Positions 15,980-24,034 are shown, counted from the stretch's first letter. The stretch: 64,000 nt of DNA from Robiginitalea aurantiaca (GCF_030380815.1 NZ_JAUDUY010000003.1:434001-498000), one strand, 5' to 3'. The notes: generated by a model from the sequence alone, not told the origin. Translations and numbers: made by a program.

Positions 15980-16591
15980 TTATTCTGGCTTTGAATATTC
16001 AATTAACTCCTCTTCGTAGAAAAAATCACCTTGAGCCTGAGTCAGTTTGATAAAATTTTTCACTTCCGGGGAATACAACCAGACCTCCTCTTCATCTGCG
16101 TTATAACCTCTGGAATTTGTGGTTTTACCCGTGTATTTGATGGTGTAGGCCATGAATGTGCCAGCTTCTACTGTTTCTTCTTTGTATGATAATATCTCAG
16201 CCTCCTGACTTTGGTTTCCTGTTGTTCCATCCTGACTTGTCCAATTGTTCTCATATTTCCACTTTTTACCCACTTCCAGAGGCCATTTATATTTAGGTGT
16301 CTCACTTTCATCTTGCTTCACAATTTCAGTAACAGGAATGGTGTCATTTCCGATTGTCATACTTAAAACTCCATTAGCATTGACTATTTCTCTGGTGTCC
16401 TTTCCATCCGATCGCACCTCTCCTTCCGTTGTTACGCCTTTATATTTCCAAACCCATTTCTCGCCAACTTGATAATCAGCTAAAGTTGGTTGTTGGGTGA
16501 TGCCAGATTTCTTTGGACTGTTACAGGCACCAAGGATCACCAACGCAAATAATATTACAATTTGACTTTTCATATTAAAAGATATTTTCAA
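15980..16591 (-). CDS. lipoprotein of unknown function
   Basis: A 203-residue lipoprotein. The signal peptide ends in VILGAC, and an alternative start six codons later (MKSQIVILF) gives a more compact signal. The mature part is beta-rich with tryptophan-containing repeats (GEKWVWKYKG, then GKKWKYENNW, then EEVWLYSPEV). This suggests a small beta-sandwich or barrel exposed in the periplasm or on the surface. No family is recognised. A degenerate right-arm-like stretch lies just before its stop, and only 14 bases separate it from the next lipoprotein gene upstream. Confidence 0.68.
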   Translation of the reverse strand: MKISFNMKSQIVILFALVILGACNSPKKSGITQQPTLADYQVGEKWVWKYKGVTTEGEVRSDGKDTREIVNANGVLSMTIGNDTIPVTEIVKQDESETPKYKWPLEVGKKWKYENNWTSQDGTTGNQSQEAEILSYKEETVEAGTFMAYTIKYTGKTTNSRGYNADEEEVWLYSPEVKNFIKLTQAQGDFFYEEELIEYSKPE

Positions 16592-16604
16592 TGTGCTTTA
16601 ATTG

Positions 16605-17075
16605 TTATTCAATTATTTGTGGTTTATAAACATCACGAAAAATTCGCCACTTATCACTCTCTTTTTTCCATACGAAAAGAGAATTTCCTTTACTCACAAG
16701 TGTTCCATTCAAATGATAAAATTCAACATAAGCATCTTCAACAATAATATTTTCGTTGCCCCAAATGTTGATTATTTTGAATTTTATGTCTGTGATGCTA
16801 TCTCGAACCAACTCGTGCACCTCTTTAATGAGATTGTCTCTACCCGCATACGCACCAATTATTTTTGAATCGATTGTGTAAATATCTCCTACTGCAATGG
16901 AATCTCCAGCTTTTAAAGCTTCTTCAAAATCCTTATTTCGTTTCTCGACAATTGCTGTGGCTTTAGCTACATCAAATTGAACTTCATTATCACTTGTAAT
17001 AGATATGTCTGAACTTTTTTTACACGATAAGGAAAGGACCATTAAAACTGCAAAAATTATTTTTAAAGGTTTCAA
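16605..17075 (-). CDS. DUF4440/SnoaL-like lipoprotein
   Basis: A 156-residue lipoprotein (signal ending LSLSC, Cys18). The mature domain has the SnoaL/DUF4440 order: helix (IVEKRNKDFEEALKAGD), IYTIDSKIIGAYAGR, helix, then strands ending SLFVWKKESDKWRIFRDVY. Exported DUF4440 lipoproteins are common in Bacteroidota and lack an assigned activity. It is followed 14 bases later by another lipoprotein gene without a repeat between, so the pair may form one two-gene cassette. Its upstream gap holds one of the clearest right arms in the array. Confidence 0.78.
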   Translation of the reverse strand: MKPLKIIFAVLMVLSLSCKKSSDISITSDNEVQFDVAKATAIVEKRNKDFEEALKAGDSIAVGDIYTIDSKIIGAYAGRDNLIKEVHELVRDSITDIKFKIINIWGNENIIVEDAYVEFYHLNGTLVSKGNSLFVWKKESDKWRIFRDVYKPQIIE

Positions 17076-17105
17076 TAGATGTGTTGGTTTAGGTTAGTGT
17101 AAATT

Positions 17106-17133
17106 GCATATGGCCATTGTTGTGCGTCCGTTT
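17106..17133. repeat. array element, well-preserved right arm
   Basis: GCATATGGCCATTGTTGTGC (17106-17125) followed by GTCCGTTTTCAT is one of the best copies of the right arm, ending directly at the stop of the exported protein gene. The left half of this element is poorly conserved. Confidence 0.6.
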
Positions 17134-17526
17134 TCATTTTTTTGAACCAGTCCATGGGGCAGTAAATTTTCTATCCGGACAATAGGTAATTCCAAATAAT
17201 TTACCATCTAGCAAATAACCAGAATGATAATATTCGTTAGTCCCGTCATTCGTTGTAAATGCAAAATAAAGCTTCTCCCAATTATCATTTAAAAGAGCGT
17301 TCTCCAGGTTGCTCCCATAAAAAGTTCCATTAATCGTATTTCCTTCTATTGATTCAACTATAAAGGGTTGAAAATATCCTTCAGCATGTGGAGTTGGGCG
17401 TAAGTCAATAACCCATTCACCAATTAGGGAAGCGTTATAGCTCGTAACAGATTGTTCTTCCTCTTGGGCAGTTATAATGGAAGAGAGTGATAGAAATAAA
17501 AAAGTGAAGCAGAAAAGATGTTTCAT
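17134..17526 (-). CDS. small exported protein
   Basis: A 130-residue protein with a cleavable signal peptide (MKHLFCFTFLFLSLSSIITA, then Q). The mature part (LIGEWVIDLRP, then TINGTFYGSNLENALLNDNW, then GYLLDGKLFGITYCP) looks like a small lipocalin-like beta domain: the GEW motif near the start is common in such folds. No family is confidently recognised. It is bracketed by array elements on both sides, so it is a single-gene cassette in the proposed model. Confidence 0.65.
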   Translation of the reverse strand: MKHLFCFTFLFLSLSSIITAQEEEQSVTSYNASLIGEWVIDLRPTPHAEGYFQPFIVESIEGNTINGTFYGSNLENALLNDNWEKLYFAFTTNDGTNEYYHSGYLLDGKLFGITYCPDRKFTAPWTGSKK

Positions 17527-17550
17527 GGGTTTTAGCTTTTATTAAATGAC

Positions 17551-17690
17551 GCACAAAGGTCTTGGATATTATTTGTTGTGAAATCATCTTCAGGATTCTT
17601 CCATCCAAATCCAGCCGTCTGATTTATACCATTATTTAGGTGTGGTATAAACCACAATGTGGCATAACCATTGTTGTTCTTTCGTTATTT
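17551..17690. repeat. array element with left and right arms
   Basis: The left arm GCACAAAGGTCTTGGATAT (17551-17569) pairs with the right arm GGCATAACCATTGTTGTTC (17661-17679), with the tail TTTCGTTAT. An internal TGTGG/CCACA stem is present. It overlaps the stop of DUF6090 copy 4. Confidence 0.55.
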
Positions 17691-18437
17691 TGAGTTTAAT
17701 TCAAGATCGATTTTATCAATTAGTTCAATAGTGCTTTTTTCAACTCTTTGCCCACGTGATTGAGTAGCGCTGTTCTCAAAAGCAATAGCTTTTAGCAGTT
17801 TCAAAAATTTTGAATCATTTCTCAATCTTTGATAGTCTTCTTTGCTTATCTCAAAAAACAACCCTTCGAAACTTAAAGGTTGATCTGAATCATAATTCAT
17901 TGAAAAGTATTCTAAGAGTTGTGGTTCGCTATGTAAGGCATGAAATCGTCCACGCTCATCCTCATAAGTTTTATAATAAGGATATAGCATGTCATATTGA
18001 TATAAGATGGCGTCTCTTAAACTATCATTTTTAATGATTCCAACACTTCTATTTTGAAGCAAATTATAACCGCTGGTTATGGGGCTAAAATGTGGTGTAA
18101 CTCTTAATATAGCTGCGCTTATTGATAAAGAATCGGTGGGTTGTTCGAGATTGAGTAAATGGTCCTTAACATCTAAACAGGCTTTATTAATGAAATCCAT
18201 TAACTCTAAATCCTCTCTGATCTCTACCAGGTCTGTTTGCAGATTGGATCGAATTTCCTTTAATATGTCAACTTCAAAATTATTTTCTTTTCGTTGTTCG
18301 TTAAGATCATTTACCTGGAGTGCGATTAAAATACCAATAACTACAAGTACAATTTCTCCAATTGCATATTTAAAATACTTTCCAGTTTTTCCTTCTGAAA
18401 GTAAATTTTGTCTGATTCTTCTAAAGAATTTTATCAT
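17685..18437 (-). CDS. DUF6090 family membrane protein (copy 4)
   Basis: A 250-residue protein with the shared N-terminus (MIKFFRRIRQNLL, TGKYFKYAIGEI, a membrane helix at about residues 26-44). Here the motif after the helix is NDLNEQRKEN rather than NNWNE. The following ~200 residues are helical, with the common middle block NLLQNRSVGIIKNDSLRDAI. The leader upstream of the start is shared with copies 3 and 5. No enzymatic motif is visible, and a membrane-anchored helical protein of unknown role is the safest description. Confidence 0.87.
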   Translation of the reverse strand: MIKFFRRIRQNLLSEGKTGKYFKYAIGEIVLVVIGILIALQVNDLNEQRKENNFEVDILKEIRSNLQTDLVEIREDLELMDFINKACLDVKDHLLNLEQPTDSLSISAAILRVTPHFSPITSGYNLLQNRSVGIIKNDSLRDAILYQYDMLYPYYKTYEDERGRFHALHSEPQLLEYFSMNYDSDQPLSFEGLFFEISKEDYQRLRNDSKFLKLLKAIAFENSATQSRGQRVEKSTIELIDKIDLELNSK

Positions 18438-18461
18438 TGGTTATGGGTTGGTCATTATGGA

Positions 18462-18507
18462 GCGCAACGATAATGCTAAGACGGGTTTAATGCAGTTTAG
18501 CTTTGAT
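18462..18507. repeat. array element, short form
   Basis: The left arm GCGCAACGATAATGCTAAG (18462-18480) is followed almost at once by a worn right arm TTTAATGCAGTTTAGC and TTTGATTA that extends into the stop region of the metallopeptidase-like gene. Confidence 0.45.
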
Positions 18508-19618
18508 TAGGCATAGTATTTATATAGTCCTCTAAATATTGGTGTAATCCTTTTATTGGATTATTGAGAAGATCTTCTTTATACTCAATTTTTAGTTCAT
18601 CCAAAAGGCGCATAAGATTAAAGCCAAGTGTATAGTGATAGTCAGTCGGACCAGCGTAGACCAGGTAATTAAACGCATCATTTTCGAGATCAATTTCTTC
18701 AAATTCTGAATAAGAAATAAACTTTGGATCTTTAAGGATCGCTGGAGCTTCAGAATTATTGAAGTAGCTTTTAAGGATAAACATGCTCTGATACTCAATG
18801 TACCTAGCCGATCCTTCCTGGATGATATAATAGTTTTCTACCGGTTCAAGATGGGGATATTCCGACCCGTATTTGGTGATCCGCTTTTCCCTTCGGTTCA
18901 AGTAGGATGAAATTAAAGAGTCGCGATTATCCTTATTTTCCTCTGAAATGGCTTTCATAAGAATTTTATTTTCAAACTGAATCATCGTTAGAAATTGCTC
19001 GTCTTCCTGACACAGGGCCACCAGGTTTCTAACGTCAAAAGGCAATTTTCCAATTACAGATTCAGCATAGTCTCCGAAATTCTCATTGTTGTATTGAAAG
19101 TGATGAAACATTTCATGAACAACCATAGTTGCCCACATTTCAGTGCTTTCTACGGAAGGGATGTATTTCCCGATTTCTTCAACAGAAGAATATTGTTCTA
19201 CAGGATTCTTAAAGAAGAACTCTGAAGAATCTGCTTCGTTGAAACTGATCATTACCTCCATGTGATAAGGAACGCTGTCCGTCCTTCCTGTTAGCCAATA
19301 ATTATCACTGTGTTTTTCGAAGTTGTGCAATTTTTTATTCATATGTGAATCTGGAAAGAACACTTCAGACCAATCTGAATCGAAGTAAATTAAAGTTCCT
19401 TCATTATTTTTTGTCCCAAAGTCAGACCAACTGCTTTCAGCAACAGCTTTTTTCAGGTTAAGAACGAAAGAAATTCTTCTTGTTGACAGACTATCAGGCA
19501 AATCAAATTGATTCTCTGATTTCTTGCTTTCAAAACTTGCCTGAGAATCATTCTTCTGATTCCGACATGCTGATGTGAGGATACAAATTCCAGCTATGAG
19601 TAAAAGATTTATTCTCAT
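18497..19618 (-). CDS. HExxH-containing lipoprotein (putative metallopeptidase)
   Basis: A 373-residue lipoprotein with signal ending LTSAC (Cys18). Around residue 167 lies MVVHEMFHHFQYN, a HExxH zinc-binding motif preceded by hydrophobic residues as in zincin peptidases. A third ligand could come from one of the Glu or His residues of the helical region that follows (PHLEPVENYYIIQEGSARYIE resembles a gluzincin-like second helix). The C-terminal part ends in amphipathic helices. I do not recognise the family. Zinc binding and proteolysis are inferred from the motif and the helix context only. It is likely anchored outside the cytoplasm. Confidence 0.7.
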   Translation of the reverse strand: MRINLLLIAGICILTSACRNQKNDSQASFESKKSENQFDLPDSLSTRRISFVLNLKKAVAESSWSDFGTKNNEGTLIYFDSDWSEVFFPDSHMNKKLHNFEKHSDNYWLTGRTDSVPYHMEVMISFNEADSSEFFFKNPVEQYSSVEEIGKYIPSVESTEMWATMVVHEMFHHFQYNNENFGDYAESVIGKLPFDVRNLVALCQEDEQFLTMIQFENKILMKAISEENKDNRDSLISSYLNRREKRITKYGSEYPHLEPVENYYIIQEGSARYIEYQSMFILKSYFNNSEAPAILKDPKFISYSEFEEIDLENDAFNYLVYAGPTDYHYTLGFNLMRLLDELKIEYKEDLLNNPIKGLHQYLEDYINTMPNQS

Positions 19619-19686
19619 TATTGTCTATTTTGTTGAACAGTTTTGCTTAAAAAGGGCAGAATCGGTCTGGTAGATTAGGTCTATGA

Positions 19687-19712
19687 TATTTGGACATTGT
19701 TGGCACTGGTCT
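19687..19712. repeat. array element, right arm
   Basis: TATTTGGACATTGTTGGCAC (19687-19706) is a right-arm copy whose GTTGGCAC end resembles that at 23415-23431. No clear left arm is found in this 94-base gap. Confidence 0.5.
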
Positions 19713-21071
19713 TTATTCATCTATATTCTGTAAGTCCAGACGTAGTCTATCTGTGCCCAAAGATGATTTCGTTTTTTGATACATAAAAGACTCATTGCTC
19801 TTACCTAGTAAAAGGTCAGCGGCTATAAGCCCATAAGCCAGTGAACCTTTGGCTCCGATGCCAGACATTCCTCCGACGAGCACAAAACTGGTGTCAATTT
19901 CTTCATCAGTTTTTATTACATGACTTACATAAGGTACTTCAGATTCTGTTAGGGAATAAACACAGGAATAACCCTTAACAAACTCCAAATCTGATGCTGT
20001 TAGAGGTAAATTTAGCTTTACCATATAGTCCGCGGTGTTTTCTTTGCTCCACAGGATTTCTTGTTCCGTTAGCTCCATTTCCCAAACGGCATTTAAGTCC
20101 GTTATATCTGTCCGTAAAAAATGTCCTCCTATCTTTAATAAAGGTCTATCCTCTTCATCAAATTTTTCAATCATCGAGTAGAATATTTCAGAATTCAGAT
20201 ATGCAACCGGATAGGATGCCGTAAGCTTATTTTTGTCTTGGGGCGTTAATTCATCGTACTTAATTGGATCAATTTTCAGGAATGAAAGAAATAGTCGTTC
20301 AGGATTTATTAAGCGCCTAATATAGGGCGCTATATCTTTTACCAATGTGCCATTATATGGTCCAGCAGCTGCAACGACTTTTTTGCTCAAAACAGTCTTA
20401 CTTAGTCCAGTTTTTGTATCGCTAATTGTTATCTTATATATTCCATTCTCTTTTTTTAAGTCGGTTACTTTTTGCCTGTATTGAACTCGATTTCCTGACT
20501 TTTTGATCCCCTGATGCAGTTTCTTAATTAATATTTTTGGATTGAGTGTGCCAGAATATTGTTTGTATTCACGAATAACCATTGTTGTATCCGAGACTTT
20601 CATCCCAAATTTTTCTAAAGCTTCTCCTGAGTTTGTGGCATATTCATATTTATCAGTCTGCCCATCTAACAGTTCTTCAACTTCATTTGATTGAGATTGA
20701 GAGTAAATATAAGTTACAGGTGAAGTTTTGTAGATGTCTTCCATAGAATGAAGTTTTTTTGATTCTCCTTCATTTAAGTATTTAATCAAATCCTTTGTTT
20801 CTTTCACAGAGGTTTGTTGCAGGTATGAAAAGATATCTTCATTCGGCCCAAGGCTTCTCGAAATTCGCGCTTCTCCAAAGCTTGAGCCAAAAGTGTAAAT
20901 TGAATCTTGTTGCTCAATCAATAAAACGTTTTGTCCATACTTTGATAACTCCCATGCTGTTGAACTTCCCATCAATCCGCCTCCAATAACTACTACTTCC
21001 TCTATCTTATCAGAAGTTTGACATGATATTAATGCGAGTGAGTAGAATAGAAATAATATTGAGTTTTTCAT
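19713..21071 (-). CDS. FAD-dependent oxidoreductase, monomeric sarcosine oxidase/MTOX type, with lipoprotein signal
   Basis: A 452-residue flavoprotein of the DAO superfamily. The dinucleotide-binding motif is VVIGGGLMGSSTAWEL (around residue 27). GSSFGEARISR matches the GSSxGxTRxxR motif of sarcosine and N-methyltryptophan oxidases. GYSCVYSLTE near the C-terminus holds the Cys that carries covalent FAD in that group. LVGGMSGIGAKGSLAYG is the usual closing FAD contact. Unusually, the protein begins with a lipoprotein signal (YSLALISCQT, Cys17), so the oxidase should sit outside the cytoplasm on a lipid anchor. The amine substrate is not predictable. Peroxide would be the expected by-product. 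Confidence 0.8.
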   Translation of the reverse strand: MKNSILFLFYSLALISCQTSDKIEEVVVIGGGLMGSSTAWELSKYGQNVLLIEQQDSIYTFGSSFGEARISRSLGPNEDIFSYLQQTSVKETKDLIKYLNEGESKKLHSMEDIYKTSPVTYIYSQSQSNEVEELLDGQTDKYEYATNSGEALEKFGMKVSDTTMVIREYKQYSGTLNPKILIKKLHQGIKKSGNRVQYRQKVTDLKKENGIYKITISDTKTGLSKTVLSKKVVAAAGPYNGTLVKDIAPYIRRLINPERLFLSFLKIDPIKYDELTPQDKNKLTASYPVAYLNSEIFYSMIEKFDEEDRPLLKIGGHFLRTDITDLNAVWEMELTEQEILWSKENTADYMVKLNLPLTASDLEFVKGYSCVYSLTESEVPYVSHVIKTDEEIDTSFVLVGGMSGIGAKGSLAYGLIAADLLLGKSNESFMYQKTKSSLGTDRLRLDLQNIDE

Positions 21072-21086
21072 TTTTAGGGTATTAAT

Positions 21087-21216
21087 GCGAACGGTCTCGG
21101 CGATGGGTTGTGTGGGATTTCAAGGAGATTGCCTTTCATGTTAGTGTGAAAGGTAGTTAAGCACCGAAATTCAGGCTTGCACTTTCACCTGCCTAACGTA
21201 AAGCCAATGTTGTGGC
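21087..21216. repeat. array element with well-preserved arms
   Basis: The left arm GCGAACGGTCTCGGCGATG (21087-21105) and the right arm AAAGCCAATGTTGTGGC (21200-21216) end exactly at the stop codon of the next gene. Between AAC and GGC the left arm has six bases, whereas the right arm has three (AAT) between GCC and GTTG. Confidence 0.62.
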
Positions 21217-22247
21217 TAGTTACTCTTTCTAATAATCTTAACAATTCTATTATTGATTATTTCTGACAAGTTCCAATTGTACAGTTTAGGATCAGTTGTG
21301 CTGTAGAATTCGACAGTAACGGCATCAATATCTTTATGAAATTTTGCAAAACTCTGGTATCCAGGAACCCAACCTGAATGTTCATATTCATAAATGGAAG
21401 CATATATTTCCTGTTCTCCAGGCGCGAACAATGATCCATCGTTCAATGCCCTTAGAAAAGTTCCTACATCTTCTGCCGTGGCATGCATACCATAATCGTT
21501 CGTCTTTAAATCAGAGGGATATCCTACATGATAGCCACTCATTACATCCTCTAGATTGACTTCGCTTAACGAGGCGAAGGTATTGTTAAGGTTTAGAGGT
21601 GTCAGAATTTCTTCCTGAATGAATTGAAAATTTCCATAACCTAATTCATTATCCATTATCTTATTGATTAAAAGATAATTCGTATTGCAATATTCATAGT
21701 CTTCCCCGGGTTCAAAGTTGGCCGGCTTGCCTTGAATCAATGCCAGGCTTTCTTCAAAGGTTTCGGTTGGAGCTGCCCAAAAATTTGGGGCGTCCGTAAA
21801 ATTGGGAATACCGCTTCTATGCTGTATCATTAACCTCAAAGTGATTTTGTCTGAGTTTTCGATTTTTCCCGAAAGTTCCGGTAAATAATCAGCGATTGTT
21901 CTATCGAGAGAAAGCCGTCCATCACTCACCAATTTGGTAACCGCTACAGCATCATATAGCTTGCTGATGCTGGCAATCTTAAATAAGGCATCGGGCTTGG
22001 CAGGTATCTTAGATTCCCGATCATGCCAACCTGAAGCAAAATATTGAGGCGATTGACCCGCCTGGTCTATATAGACAACTATGCCATCAAACCCATGTCC
22101 AATGGCCTCGTCTGCTTGTTCTTGAACAGTGTCGGGTAGCGGTAAAATCCAGGCTTTCACCAAAAGCCATGGTACAAAGAACAGGGAGATTGCCGTACCG
22201 GCAAACAAGAGGATTCTGATTATTAAGAGCTTTTTTTTCTTATTCAT
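21216..22247 (-). CDS. membrane-anchored serine hydrolase of the beta-lactamase/PBP class C fold
   Basis: A 343-residue protein with an N-terminal membrane anchor (residues 8-28) and then a class C fold hydrolase domain. S-x-x-K is in KIASISKLYDAVAV (around residue 93). YEYCNTNY supplies the Y-x-N motif and HSGWVPGY the third motif. All three are intact. It lacks the C-terminal domain seen in the other hydrolase at 12396-13733, and the two share little sequence outside the motifs, so they look like separate acquisitions and not a duplication. The substrate is unknown. Confidence 0.87.
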   Translation of the reverse strand: MNKKKKLLIIRILLFAGTAISLFFVPWLLVKAWILPLPDTVQEQADEAIGHGFDGIVVYIDQAGQSPQYFASGWHDRESKIPAKPDALFKIASISKLYDAVAVTKLVSDGRLSLDRTIADYLPELSGKIENSDKITLRLMIQHRSGIPNFTDAPNFWAAPTETFEESLALIQGKPANFEPGEDYEYCNTNYLLINKIMDNELGYGNFQFIQEEILTPLNLNNTFASLSEVNLEDVMSGYHVGYPSDLKTNDYGMHATAEDVGTFLRALNDGSLFAPGEQEIYASIYEYEHSGWVPGYQSFAKFHKDIDAVTVEFYSTTDPKLYNWNLSEIINNRIVKIIRKSN

Positions 22248-22276
22248 AGAATATGGAACTACAGTTTATTAAATTG

Positions 22277-22403
22277 GCCACGACGACCAGGCTATGACAC
22301 GGCGCTTGAGTGTACAGGCCTTAGCGAACCAGATGTTCTGACTAAGATAAGATTTAAATGCTGGCCCTAGAGAGCGATGGGTTATAGGCGTTATTGTGTG
22401 GCC
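22277..22403. repeat. array element with co-varying outer arms
   Basis: The left arm begins GGCCACGAC and ends GGCTATG (22276-22296). The right arm contains TTATAGGC and ends GTGTGGCC (to 22403). The outer GGCCAC here replaces the usual GCCAAC, and the right end has changed with it to GTGGCC, so pairing is kept. Confidence 0.6.
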
Positions 22404-22428
22404 TTTTATTGGAGATTAGTTCCAAAAT

Positions 22429-23109
22429 CTATTCCTTAAATCCGTTTTTTGAAAGTATATCGGAGTACCAGCCATAGGAGATTTCACCTCTATCATAGTA
22501 CTCTTGTACTTCTTCAATACTTCCCTTATCACCGTAGTCTATCGAGGATTGAAAATTTCCATTTTGGTCATAGTATTCCCATTTTCCAATTTTAACTCTC
22601 CAGTCTTTATAGTTTCCTTCAGCTTTCAGATTTCCATTTTCGTAAAACTTTTTTATTGGCCCTTCAACAAGATTGTTGTTATAGTATCCTATTTCTTTAT
22701 AATTGCCATTTTCATAGTAGTTAATCCATTTACCTTGTCCAAGACCATCAACATACTCTTGCCACGACGAATAATTTCCATTAGGATATTTTGCAAACAA
22801 GATTCCGGTAAAAGGTTTGTCCTCACCACGGGCGTAATATCTGTAAACACCATTTGTGTTTTTTCCAGAAGCATTGGCCATGGAAACCTCTCGTCTTGTT
22901 TCAGTTTCTTCCATGGATATAGCTTTTTGGGCAAACCCAACGGATTGAAAAATTAAAAATGCGACTAGGAAGGTGACTTTAATAAAATCTTTTTCAATCA
23001 GTTCAGTCTTTATGATTTGATCAAAACTCAATGATTTGCCAAGCAAGGAGTTAATTTTGATGACAGCTCCTTTTTTGTTCCATTGAACAAAATTTTTATA
23101 CCAGAACAT
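22429..23109 (-). CDS. YwqK/MORN-like repeat protein, start region disturbed
   Basis: The protein core carries tandem units of about 23 residues of the type YYENGNYKEIGYYNNN, NGNLKAEGNYKDW, YYDQNGNFQSS. These are the toxin-antitoxin YwqK/MORN-like repeats common in Bacteroidota; their role is unclear. A perfect signal peptide (KVTFLVAFLIFQSVGFAQ) lies 44 residues into this frame, directly after an ATT codon at 22981-22983 where a start ATG would be expected. The listed start at 23109 would fuse the signal peptide behind about 40 residues belonging to a different, frameshifted gene. The real product probably starts at the ATT or is lost. The last repeat ends in a divergent tail. Confidence 0.6.
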   Translation of the reverse strand: MFWYKNFVQWNKKGAVIKINSLLGKSLSFDQIIKTELIEKDFIKVTFLVAFLIFQSVGFAQKAISMEETETRREVSMANASGKNTNGVYRYYARGEDKPFTGILFAKYPNGNYSSWQEYVDGLGQGKWINYYENGNYKEIGYYNNNLVEGPIKKFYENGNLKAEGNYKDWRVKIGKWEYYDQNGNFQSSIDYGDKGSIEEVQEYYDRGEISYGWYSDILSKNGFKE

Positions 23110-23285
23110 TCTACTGAAAAAAAGTGCTGCAGTAAAAACCCAACTCCACTTATCCCTTTATTCATTTTTGGATTTTCAAACGGAATAAATTCAAATATTC
23201 CCACAAGTAAGAATATTATGGAAAGAACCAAAATCGTGAGTAAAAACCAATTCTTACTCATATTGTCAAAATGAATTCGTTTCAT
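22984..23285 (-). pseudogene. frameshifted small membrane protein fused to the YwqK-like gene
   Basis: Reading from 23285, a frame encodes a membrane protein start (NWFLLTILVLSIIFLLVGIF, then FENPKMNKGISGVGFLLQ). At a run of seven T (coding strand, near 23120) the sense shifts into the +1-related frame, which continues FFSRMFWYKNFVQWNKKGAV and IKINSLLGKSLSFDQI. Together they look like one small membrane protein with a PH-like tail. The second half then runs without a stop into the signal peptide of the next gene. It is either a decayed gene, a phase-variable tract or a sequencing error. Confidence 0.55.
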
Positions 23286-23299
23286 TAGTCTTTACTATG

Positions 23300-23431
23300 G
23301 CCAACGGCCCGGGTTATGGTTTGTAGCGGCGTTGGATATCGTTTGATTACCAACAATTTAAATCCAGCCGTTGATGGTTTCTCAATTTCAAGTTGGCAAA
23401 AATGCAGCTGTAAAATAAAGCCATTGTTGGC
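23300..23431. repeat. array element with perfectly paired outer arms
   Basis: The left arm GCCAACGGCCCGGGTTATG (23300-23318) and the right arm ATAAAGCCATTGTTGGC (23415-23431). The outer ends GCCAAC and GTTGGC are exact complements. The left arm has six bases between its two paired blocks and the right arm three. Confidence 0.65.
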
Positions 23432-23442
23432 AAAAATTTTTA

Positions 23443-23880
23443 TCAGAAATAGTTGAAGAACAGCTCAACAAGAATACCGAGAACAAGACTTAATATACCT
23501 ATTAACCGGGATAAACGTTTTAGTTCAAATGGGTTTGCAAATGCTAGCCATAGACATAACAGCCCACAAATTGATAAAATCATCGTTCCGTATAAAGGGA
23601 CGATGCTGTCGAAAAGACCTATTTGATCAAAGAGCGGATCTAGCAAAGCCGTAAATCCAAAAAGAGCTAAAGCGAAATTCGTTTTTTTATGCCCTATAAA
23701 AAAGTAGTAACCTGCTATTAAAAGTTCAACACTTATGGCCAAAGGACCGAATTGGTTATAGTATTCCCTTTTAAAATAGGCATCAAATCCTTGAGGAAAT
23801 TCAATCCTTAATAAAAAGGCAACACTTAAAACAATACCAACGAGTAAAAGTGACAATGAAATAATTTTTCTTTTTCTCAT
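23443..23880 (-). CDS. integral membrane protein
   Basis: A 145-residue protein with about five hydrophobic helices and no soluble domain. The frame is open eight codons further, but only by using a TTG inside the left arm of the repeat. The first ATG gives MRKRKIISLSLLLVGIV, a good membrane-insertion start, and is preferred. No family is recognised. It is bracketed by two of the best-preserved elements of the array and is the clearest single-gene cassette candidate. Confidence 0.65.
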   Translation of the reverse strand: MRKRKIISLSLLLVGIVLSVAFLLRIEFPQGFDAYFKREYYNQFGPLAISVELLIAGYYFFIGHKKTNFALALFGFTALLDPLFDQIGLFDSIVPLYGTMILSICGLLCLWLAFANPFELKRLSRLIGILSLVLGILVELFFNYF

Positions 23881-23899
23881 AAGGTCTTTCCAAATGTTT

Positions 23900-24029
23900 G
23901 CCAACGGTCTCGGCTATGAGTAATTGTGTAGGTTAGCACTTTACTATACAAGTATACACCAAGTTGGAAATTTCGTAGGAATTTCCAAAGCAGGCGAGGA
24001 CAAGCATGTACTTATAGCCATTATTGTAC
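23900..24029. repeat. array element, best-preserved copy with central hairpins
   Basis: The left arm GCCAACGGTCTCGGCTATG (23900-23918) and the right arm TATAGCCATTATTGTAC (24013-24029), with the tail TTTCGTTAT. In the middle are a perfect 9-bp stem TTGGAAATT/AATTTCCAA (23964-23972 and 23980-23988) and an ATAC/GTAT palindrome, like the variable terminal structure of attC. Confidence 0.7.
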
Positions 24030-24034
24030 TTTCG

